Below, piece by piece: positions 56,321 through 64,000 of a stretch of 64,000 nucleotides of DNA. Location: positions 1 to 64,000 of the forward strand of contig CAINLJ010000013.1 in NCBI GenBank assembly GCA_903850335.1. The letters run 5' to 3'. The stretch is from an uncultured Bacteroidia bacterium. GTDB taxonomy: Bacteria; Bacteroidota; Bacteroidia; Bacteroidales; Prolixibacteraceae. Both the position numbers and the translations under genes were made by a program. The first letter of the stretch is position 1. Each line of letters opens with the position of its first letter. Under the pieces are notes generated by a model that ran no database searches, was not told the origin of the DNA, and worked only from the letters and a program-made list of their open reading frames with translations.

Positions 56321-58228
56321 CTACCAACCTGTATTTTGCCAATCTGTACCTGTACTGGCTTTTAAGGCGTTTGCCTCATTCAGCGGAATAGGTAACCAGA
56401 GCCACTTATTGGTGTAATTCAAACGCTCATTGGCACGAACTGTACGACGGGCATAGGAATAAGTACCATCAGAATTTCGTGTAATTGCCATGGCAGTAAC
56501 CCAACGGTCTGTCTTTGAAAGATCCCCGGTAGGCAGTGACCAGCGGCGTATATCAAAATAACGGTTTTCTTCCAAAGCAAGCTCGACTCTGCGTTCATTC
56601 CTGATCCTTAGAATTAAATCCTCCTTAGATAAGGATGAGGGTAAATCGGGCATACCCGCTCTGCTCCTGATCTCATTTACAGCTGTGGTAGCTTCATCCA
56701 ATACTCCCGCTTCAGCGGCAGCCTCTGCAAAATTCAGTATTATTTCACCCAGACGGAAAAGTTTGTAATTGGCACCTCCTACCGGATTATCATTTCCTGC
56801 ATTGGGATGGAGAAATTTCCTTTCAAAATAACCTGTACGTGTTGCCTTTCTTGTAGTTGCATGGATCCCGGTTTGTGGTTCACCAATATAGGTAGAAATA
56901 ATTCTGGTTCTGTTGCCTGCTGATGCCGGATAATTCTCGAATGATTGCGGAACTTCAGGAAAACTCCAGGAACATTTTCTTTTAGATCCATTATAATAAA
57001 TAGAGGCATAAAAACGGGGATCCCTGTTTGCATAAGGGTCAGTCGCAGAATATAACTTATTGGCAGAATTGTAGTTCGGCTGCAGATGTTGATCATCAAG
57101 ATAAGGGTTTGCCAGATTAAGAATAGGCTGCCCATCGCTTGTTTCATAAGAATCAACCAACTCCTGTGAGGGGCATGTCCCCGATTTGTAGCCATCCTGT
57201 GCGCCAATACCATCAATATCCCAGATATTACCCTGACCATCGCGGCTCTGATAGATTGTCTCCTGGTCTACCGGAGTGGATGAATAAGCCATTGAATTGC
57301 AAAAATATTCATTGTAGAGCGCTGCATGGGTGTCCTTATTCGTTCCTATATAAGCCACATCTGAAAGAAAAGTCTGCGGAAAATTCACATTATTATAAAG
57401 CTGGTAACCATTTGCCTTCAGATTTGCCAACGAGGTTTTGTTTACTGTATAAGCCTCCTGCCAGTAATTCTGCCCGCCATTGTATAGCGGACTTGCGGCA
57501 AAAAGGATCATTTTCGATTTAATCGCTTCAGCCATTGCTTTATTAACCCGACCGGCTTCACTCGCGGTGGTTATCCTCCAGGGTAATTCGGCAGTTGCCA
57601 GAGCCACGTCACAATCTGAAATAATGAATTTTACCACATTGTAATAACTCTCCTTAGTTAATTTGGAGAAGTTGTCAGAATAGTTAAAAGGTACTTTTTC
57701 GATTGCCAGTGCAGGTCCAAACCATTTTAACAATTCTGAATAATAATATGCCCTGAGCAGGTATGCTTCTGCTTTCCAACGTTTTCTATCGGTTTCGCTC
57801 AACACGGTAGCTTTGTCAATACGACTAAGGAATACGGTGCAATTGCGGATGGAATTCCAGTATCCAGCCCAATAATTTCCATTATTTCCATCTGTGTTAC
57901 CCCATCCTCCATCTCTCAGTGCGTGACTGCTTGCAGAAGCACCACCATTATACATACTGCCTGACACAAGGGATGGTTCAGCCTCAGCGTCGGTATCCCA
58001 TGCTTCATCGCTGGCATCAACGGGACCCCTCATCCAAAAGAAATATCTTGTCCCTTTTGCAGGCATGTTCGTATAGCAACTATTCAGGAAAGCACCCACT
58101 TTATCATTGTCGGCAAAAACCTGATCCATGGTCAATTTACCGTCGGGCGCCATATCCAACGCCTTTTTGCATGAACCTAAGGTTATTATCAATAATATTA
58201 GAGGTAAAACGATATATTTAATTTTCAT
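56321..58228 (-). CDS. SusD-like protein
   Basis: Lipoprotein signal LGSCKKA; RLGEIILNFAEAAAEAG, IRNERRVELALEENRYFDIRRWS. Confidence 0.94.
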   Translation of the reverse strand: MKIKYIVLPLILLIITLGSCKKALDMAPDGKLTMDQVFADNDKVGAFLNSCYTNMPAKGTRYFFWMRGPVDASDEAWDTDAEAEPSLVSGSMYNGGASASSHALRDGGWGNTDGNNGNYWAGYWNSIRNCTVFLSRIDKATVLSETDRKRWKAEAYLLRAYYYSELLKWFGPALAIEKVPFNYSDNFSKLTKESYYNVVKFIISDCDVALATAELPWRITTASEAGRVNKAMAEAIKSKMILFAASPLYNGGQNYWQEAYTVNKTSLANLKANGYQLYNNVNFPQTFLSDVAYIGTNKDTHAALYNEYFCNSMAYSSTPVDQETIYQSRDGQGNIWDIDGIGAQDGYKSGTCPSQELVDSYETSDGQPILNLANPYLDDQHLQPNYNSANKLYSATDPYANRDPRFYASIYYNGSKRKCSWSFPEVPQSFENYPASAGNRTRIISTYIGEPQTGIHATTRKATRTGYFERKFLHPNAGNDNPVGGANYKLFRLGEIILNFAEAAAEAGVLDEATTAVNEIRSRAGMPDLPSSLSKEDLILRIRNERRVELALEENRYFDIRRWSLPTGDLSKTDRWVTAMAITRNSDGTYSYARRTVRANERLNYTNKWLWLPIPLNEANALKASTGTDWQNTGW

Positions 58229-58247
58229 ATTTTCTATAATTTGAAGT

Positions 58248-61200
58248 TTAGAAAGTAATGTTCACGCCAATGTTTTTCATTTTTGTCTGCTGATAGGTGA
58301 GTGAACCTGAAGTTTCCGGATCAAGGTGAGCCATTCTCAGGTTATCCCATGTGAATAAGTTATCTCCACTAATGAATATACGCATCTTGCTAACTCCCAA
58401 CATCTTAAGCATTCCATCAGGAAGGGTATAAGAGAGCTCAAGATTTTTCAGCCTGACAAACGAGCGATCCATAATAAAGAAGCTGTTGGCTCTGTGGTTA
58501 GCATTACTCAACGTGCTAAGTGCAGGATAGGTAATCTTTTGACCTGCAGCATAACGCTCGGCAGTCCAGGCAGTTCTGGTATAACCGAAGTAAGTTCCCA
58601 GTTTGGTGTTTTCGTAAGTTCCCTGGTTGCCATAGTTGCTTGAATAATGGGAAACACCCTGGAAAAAAGTGGTAAGATCAAATGCCTTATAATGAAGGCT
58701 GATCGTGAGACCAAAGTTAATTTCCGGTATACTTGAATAACCGATGGGTACGACATCTTTGTCATCTATAACACCATCGCCATTCTGGTCAATGTATTTA
58801 AAATCACCGACACGGGGCGAACCCGAAGCATATTTTGTCTTTGCCGAATAAACAGCCAACTCCTCGGCAGAATTAAAATAGCCGTTGCCATTACTGTAAT
58901 CTATCGCATAGCCGGTTGCCTGACCTAGCCTGTAACCGGTCGATCCGTATCTCATCATATAGGATGCATCCCGGATCTGTTCATCAAGAAACTTCACCTT
59001 GTTATGATTAAACCCGTAGTTACCCATCACCATCAGCGAGAAATCTTTAGTCACCGCCTTATTATAGGTGATTTCAGCCTCAAAACCGGAATTGTCAACT
59101 AATCCCATATTTACTTTTGGAAGATTACCAAGTGGAACGCCCTGGAATGTAGGCACTGTACCACGTGAAATCAGGATATTACTCCGGTTTTCGATAAAAT
59201 AATCAAAAGTGAAGTTAAAATCTTTAATCAATTGTATATCAACACCAAAGTTCTTTTTCTTTGCGATTTCCCATGAGATGCTTGTATTTCCTAAAAGCCC
59301 CTGATTGATACCCTGACCAAGTCCTAGGCTACCGAGCGGACCAGTTCCTACCTGAATATCACTTTGATAAAGAAAACGTGATGATCCCATCTGATCATTA
59401 CCAACCTTACCATAAGATGCCCTAAGTTTAAGATTAGTTACTATCTTATTCTCTTTAAGGAATTTTTCGTTGCTTGCAACCCATCCCAGGGATATGGCAG
59501 GGAAAAACCCATACCTGTTTTTAGGTGCAAACTGCTCTGAACCATTGTATCCCATGTTAACTTCACCCAGGTAACGGTTGTCATAGTTATAGGTAAAACG
59601 GCTTGATAGCCCTATCACATTATAAGGAATTTCGCCTGCGGTAGTTTCCCAATTATCGCGCTGCCCTAAGATCATTCCGGTAACGTTATGTTTCCCGCCA
59701 AAAGTCCGCATATAATTGACCGATCCCTGCATATTGATATTATAACGTGAATCAACCCCCTTAGTAATGGCAAGCATGGTTTCATTGGCACGGCTAACGG
59801 CATAGGTCAGCAGGTCGTTTGTAGCATCAACATTGGCAGAATATTGGCGTTCGTTTTTATAACCATCTTCAGCCGAAGTTGCTTTGGTGTCGAAGGAGAT
59901 CATCCCCTTGGCACTTAAACCCTTGGTAACAAGACTTCCCAAATCCCAGTTCACCCCAAACGATGAATTAAGATTAGACCTTACCTCCTTGCGATAACCA
60001 TACCTGTTCATAATCTCAAACGCAGTTCTGTCAAGATATGTAGGATAAATAATCTGCCCGGGTGCAACTCCAAAACCACCTAAGGTTGTTGGTCCCGGAG
60101 TGATTGGAAGAATTGTCTGTGCCTGATAGATTAAATCTGACATCATCCAGGAAGTACTGCCACCATAAAGAGTTGCTGAGGGCATGTTCACTTGTTCGAT
60201 ATAACTGCCTATGTTTAAAAAAGCTTTTACTGACTTGGAAACTTTATAATCTAAATTGGCCCTGAAGTTATAACGGTCCATATAGGATGAGGGATCATAT
60301 CCCAATACAGAATTTGGTTCAGTTTTTAAGTTACCACCCTGATGAAAATAGGCACCATTTATAAAATAAGTCAGCTTGTTCGTACCACCGTTAGCGTTAA
60401 TGTTAACGCGTGTAGATGGTGCATATTTTGAGAATGTTTCCCGATAATAATCATGGTCGGGGTACATGTACTTTAGAAGTGTGGCTTTATTTGCATAATT
60501 CGCATCACTTTTATTAAGACCTGCAAGTGGATTGGCATATTTATCCATTACCGCCTGAGAGAATGGAAGTGGGGATATATTGTCATTGGCAGACGCTTCA
60601 TTACGCAATTTCATATATTCAACGGAATGAAGACGTTCAGGTTCTCGGGTTAATGAAGTGAAACTCTGTAAAGCACTAACTGTCAACTCTGCTTTCCCTT
60701 CCAAACCACGTCGTGTAGTGATCAGAATAACACCGTTAGCGCCACGTACACCAAATACTGCAGTGGCAGAAGCATCTTTCAGAACCGTTACCGATTCTAC
60801 CTCATTAGCGTCAATCGTACGAATATTATCACGTGGAACTCCGTCTATAAGTACTAATGGGGCTGTACCATTTGTCGTAGCTGCTCCACGTAAATACATG
60901 GTAGCATCATCACGGCCAGGCTGACCACCCGCTGACTGAACAGAGGTCAACCCAGGTAACCTGCCAGCCAGTGCAATTGCTAAACTACCGGCATTACTTT
61001 GCATTAACTGGGTCTTTGGTACCGAAGCCACAGCTCCTGTAACCGATACCTTCTTCTGCGTTCCGTATGCGACAACAACGACTTGTTCAATATCAACAAC
61101 AGCCTCTTTTAACGTGACATTAATGGTGTTCTTTCCGGAAACCGGAAATTCCTGCGACAATAAACCAACAAACGAATAAACAAGAACAGCTCCTTGCTCT

Positions 61201-61406
61201 TTTTGAATCTTGATTTGATACATTCCTTCTGAATCTGAAAGCACACCATTGCTGGTTCCTTTCTCAACAATTGTTACACCGGGGATTGGCGCCCCGTTAG
61301 CATCGGACACTTTACCTTTTATTTGAGAAAATAGCTGTTGACTTAACATTAGCAATATTCCAAATAAAAGCATTATTTGCCAAAGCTTCCCTTTAGTTAC
61401 GTTCAT
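58248..61406 (-). CDS. SusC-like TonB-dependent receptor
   Basis: GKVSDANGAPIPGVTIVEKGTSNG, EQVVVVAYGTQKKVSVTGAVASV, VESVTVLKDASATAVFGVRGANGVILITTRRG. Confidence 0.96.
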   Translation of the reverse strand: MNVTKGKLWQIMLLFGILLMLSQQLFSQIKGKVSDANGAPIPGVTIVEKGTSNGVLSDSEGMYQIKIQKEQGAVLVYSFVGLLSQEFPVSGKNTINVTLKEAVVDIEQVVVVAYGTQKKVSVTGAVASVPKTQLMQSNAGSLAIALAGRLPGLTSVQSAGGQPGRDDATMYLRGAATTNGTAPLVLIDGVPRDNIRTIDANEVESVTVLKDASATAVFGVRGANGVILITTRRGLEGKAELTVSALQSFTSLTREPERLHSVEYMKLRNEASANDNISPLPFSQAVMDKYANPLAGLNKSDANYANKATLLKYMYPDHDYYRETFSKYAPSTRVNINANGGTNKLTYFINGAYFHQGGNLKTEPNSVLGYDPSSYMDRYNFRANLDYKVSKSVKAFLNIGSYIEQVNMPSATLYGGSTSWMMSDLIYQAQTILPITPGPTTLGGFGVAPGQIIYPTYLDRTAFEIMNRYGYRKEVRSNLNSSFGVNWDLGSLVTKGLSAKGMISFDTKATSAEDGYKNERQYSANVDATNDLLTYAVSRANETMLAITKGVDSRYNINMQGSVNYMRTFGGKHNVTGMILGQRDNWETTAGEIPYNVIGLSSRFTYNYDNRYLGEVNMGYNGSEQFAPKNRYGFFPAISLGWVASNEKFLKENKIVTNLKLRASYGKVGNDQMGSSRFLYQSDIQVGTGPLGSLGLGQGINQGLLGNTSISWEIAKKKNFGVDIQLIKDFNFTFDYFIENRSNILISRGTVPTFQGVPLGNLPKVNMGLVDNSGFEAEITYNKAVTKDFSLMVMGNYGFNHNKVKFLDEQIRDASYMMRYGSTGYRLGQATGYAIDYSNGNGYFNSAEELAVYSAKTKYASGSPRVGDFKYIDQNGDGVIDDKDVVPIGYSSIPEINFGLTISLHYKAFDLTTFFQGVSHYSSNYGNQGTYENTKLGTYFGYTRTAWTAERYAAGQKITYPALSTLSNANHRANSFFIMDRSFVRLKNLELSYTLPDGMLKMLGVSKMRIFISGDNLFTWDNLRMAHLDPETSGSLTYQQTKMKNIGVNITF

Positions 61407-61493
61407 ACGCGAATTAGTTTAAAATTTGTGGTTTTACAATAGTTCATGCTTGTTGGATTAATTTAACATATCAAAGTATGAGATTTCTTTTCT

Positions 61494-62630
61494 TTAGTTT
61501 CTAAGTATAAGTTTCAGATCATCTATAAATGCGCTGTTATCACCTCCATGCGTATTTGTCCCTTTAATCGTGATTTTGTGATCGCCAGCTGAAGCGGTAA
61601 AAGTTTTCGTAGTATAATTCGTCCAGGTAGATGAGGTAGGTTGAATAGTACTAACCAATGCATCATCGAAAAGGATATCAAGTGTTTGTGTTTGTGTGCC
61701 ACGTTGAGCAGCCATAAAACTAAGTGCCAGATTTTGTGCTGTAAAAGTGAATGTTTGAGACATTTGTGAGTCCCCTTGTAATAATCCTGTCTGAACACCT
61801 TCAGGAGCAGTTGCAGCGCCAAATGGACTGCCATTTCTTTGTTCGCCGCCGCCACCGCTAAATGACCATACATTAGGTTGCGGATTCATCACAAAACCTG
61901 AAATAACCGGCAATTCAAACGTACCGTTAGGAACAACAGGCGTAGGAATATCGGGCGTTAGGGTTGTAAAAAATAATTCATTGCCATATAAAACTCCATC
62001 AGAAGTAACACTATATGACCTGACATAATAGTCCTGACCAAAAAGCAGACCGGTCAGCGAACTTACAAATGTGCCAATCCCTGTACCATCACTTGTTTTT
62101 GTAGTAAGGGCAATTGTCGGATGCGGATTTACATCGTAGACTACTCCGCGGGCAGAAACAGCCAGGCCAATGTCGGCAATATTACCCCCTGTTGTTGCAG
62201 TATAAAAACTGATTGCAGTTACTGGAGCAGTAGTATTTTGTTGTTTGATGATGACATTAAAATCAACACTTGCCGTTGCCCCTTTTTGATCAACAACCAT
62301 CACCTTAACTAAAGATGATTTTTTAATGCTTGTAATAATCTGGGAGAAATTGATTGTGCCACTGGTATTCGCACAACTGGTTACCGCTCCATCAGGCAAC
62401 ATAATTGGTGCCGATCCGTCAATAGGATTAGCTAGCATCTCAATCATCCTGAATTTTCCGGTTGTTGAGGCCGTACCGGCAATAGTAAAAGGATCTCCTG
62501 CATAAACTCTGGCTGATGCTGGTTGCGTGGTTAGGCTGATTGACACCGCGACCATATCTTTTTTACAACTGATAAATAAGCTTGTCACCGCCACGATAAA
62601 TGTACAAAGGAATAGAATGTTCTTTTTCAT
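61494..62630 (-). CDS. Surface lipoprotein, putative glycan-binding protein with C-terminal jelly-roll/DUF642-like domain
   Basis: Lipoprotein signal SLFISCKKD; C-terminal NGTFELPVISGFVMNPQPNVWSFSG...QTFTFTAQNLALSFMAAQRG...HGGDNSAFIDDLKL. Confidence 0.65.
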   Translation of the reverse strand: MKKNILFLCTFIVAVTSLFISCKKDMVAVSISLTTQPASARVYAGDPFTIAGTASTTGKFRMIEMLANPIDGSAPIMLPDGAVTSCANTSGTINFSQIITSIKKSSLVKVMVVDQKGATASVDFNVIIKQQNTTAPVTAISFYTATTGGNIADIGLAVSARGVVYDVNPHPTIALTTKTSDGTGIGTFVSSLTGLLFGQDYYVRSYSVTSDGVLYGNELFFTTLTPDIPTPVVPNGTFELPVISGFVMNPQPNVWSFSGGGGEQRNGSPFGAATAPEGVQTGLLQGDSQMSQTFTFTAQNLALSFMAAQRGTQTQTLDILFDDALVSTIQPTSSTWTNYTTKTFTASAGDHKITIKGTNTHGGDNSAFIDDLKLILRN

Positions 62631-63265
62631 TGATTTGATTTGATTTTAGAAAGTAATTTATTTAGTTCATACTTTTTATATAAAATTAACACATCAAAGA
62701 TTCCCCTTAAAAGTGGTTTTAACTTGCATTTTTAGACCAATAACATGCAAATTCGTCCCTAATTTAATGGAGAAAGAATGTTATTGAAAGATTTAATGGA
62801 AATTTAACAAATACTCAATTGTCTGATTAACTATTATTTACATGCAATCACAAAAAATATGGACTAAAATTACCTACATACTTGCCTTAGACTATTAACT
62901 TGATGTGTTAAGGGTGTAAATGAAAATGCGAATGTTAAAATAACAATTAAATACAAGGTTTTAGAAGGGCCACCAGAGAAACATAACCTGAATTTTTCTT
63001 ATTTCGAAGAAATGATTTTGGAGGTAGAAAGGTGGGAAAAAAACGGGGGTATAATGGAGTAAGCTCAGTCACCCTGGTGTCATCCCTCGTATGGAAGGGA
63101 TCACATTATCAAAAAGAAATTAAATCAACAAAACGAAAAGAGAAAAACTATTCGGTAGAATCGCTTTACGGCTAAGCATTAAATTAATTAGTTGACGTCC
63201 ATGATAAATTAGTTTTTTTACTGAGGAACGAATAAGTTTTCTTCGGTAAATTAAGTTTTAAAACA

Positions 63266-64000
63266 TCACGGTCCTGCATTCACTTTTTCTTTTAACTGAT
63301 TAATAAATTCACGCGGACTTATCCCTTTTTCCTGTTTGAAAGCCTTACTAAAATAGGATGGAGATCCAAAACCTGTCATTTCGCTGATCTCGATAAGGGT
63401 AAACTTCTCCTGATACATTAATTCAATCGATTTATTGATGCGGTGTTTCTTGAGATAGGCAATTGGCGAAAGCCTGGTAAGACCCATAAATTTACGGTAG
63501 AAGGCCGACCGGCTCATATTCATATTTTTAGCCAATAAAAGAATATCCAGTTCAGGATTGGAGGTCTCCTTTTCAAGAAAAGTGTTCAGCTTCGAAAGAA
63601 AATGGATATCAAGCGGATTGATTTCAGATCTTTCCAATTTTGGCATTTGTCCATTCAGGAATATATCATGAATCCGTTTCCTGTTCTTTAACTGACTGTC
63701 GATGGCTGCCAGGAGAAAATCGATATTGAACGGCTTGGTGATATAAAGATCAGCACCCGATTGCATTCCGTCAATCTGACTCGATGTTTCGGTTTTTGCC
63801 GTTAAAAGAATCATCGGAATATGGCAAAGCTCGCTATTCCCCTTGATACTCTTTGTCAATTGATATCCATCCATTTTGGGCATCATAATATCCGAAACGA
63901 CAATATCCGGCAGATACTGCTTCACCATTTTCAAACCCGCTTCACCATCATGGGCAATAATCGTTTTGTAATAATTCTTCAAACTGTTCACAAGGAATGT
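63266..64000 (-). CDS. C-terminal part of a hybrid two-component system regulator: receiver plus AraC-type HTH (5' part beyond window)
   Basis: TFLVNSLKNYYKTIIAHDGEAGLKMVKQYLPDIVVSDIMMPKMDG, LLTAK, TKPF; HTH: ISEMTGFGSPSYFSKAFKQEKGISPREF. Confidence 0.9.
   Translation of the reverse strand, partial: TFLVNSLKNYYKTIIAHDGEAGLKMVKQYLPDIVVSDIMMPKMDGYQLTKSIKGNSELCHIPMILLTAKTETSSQIDGMQSGADLYITKPFNIDFLLAAIDSQLKNRKRIHDIFLNGQMPKLERSEINPLDIHFLSKLNTFLEKETSNPELDILLLAKNMNMSRSAFYRKFMGLTRLSPIAYLKKHRINKSIELMYQEKFTLIEISEMTGFGSPSYFSKAFKQEKGISPREFINQLKEKVNAGP

Noticed and set aside
62904-63062. 53-codon open plus-strand frame (CVKGVNENANVKITIKYKVLEGPPEKHNLNFSYFEEMILEVERWEKNGGIME*)
   Set aside because: Protein-like composition but no start codon or ribosome-binding context, and short open frames arise by chance; would need BLASTP to revive it as a gene remnant.
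63054-63115. Hairpin tcatccctcgtatggaagggatca as a terminator
   Set aside because: Short imperfect stem without a following T-tract.
1-64000. Diversity-generating retroelement, suggested by the Avd-like remnant
   Set aside because: No reverse transcriptase and no template/variable repeat pair seen in the window.
1-64000. tRNA/rRNA genes or intact transposases
   Set aside because: No sequence or translated ORF recognised by eye as such; tRNAscan/ISfinder would be needed to exclude them formally.

Overview
The window looks like a Bacteroidota chromosome segment, judged from SusC/SusD pairs, TAnnTTTG-like promoters, hybrid two-component and ECF/FecR regulators, and a T9SS-type C-terminus. Left to right it contains: (i) the 3' end of an Asn-rich tandem-repeat ORF, then a secreted metalloprotease/beta-propeller/barrel-like protein whose ORF is fused in frame to a response-regulator stump; (ii) an ABC exporter whose permease is fused to an M1-type peptidase; (iii) a GH51 arabinofuranosidase; (iv) a complete nuoA-N complex I operon on the minus strand, with a short NuoG, a tandem palindrome between nuoD and nuoE, and a decayed four-helix-bundle (S23/Avd-like) remnant between nuoJ and nuoK; (v) a WecA/MraY-like transferase; (vi) a plus-strand ECF sigma/FecR/SusC/SusD module with no enzymes; (vii) a convergent ~30 kb minus-strand polysaccharide utilisation locus (PUL). 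The PUL holds an HTCS fragment, a surface lipoprotein, two SusC/SusD pairs, CE4, three GH71/99-like paralogs with CBM9-like tails, GH127-like, DUF5722-like, GH106-like and GH78-like genes. The most striking signal is a ~130-aa module present both inside one GH71/99-like enzyme and inside a SusD-like binding protein of the same PUL. This is accompanied by truncated, recombined copies of the GH71/99-like/CBM9-like gene family. All family calls were made by eye; no database search was run.
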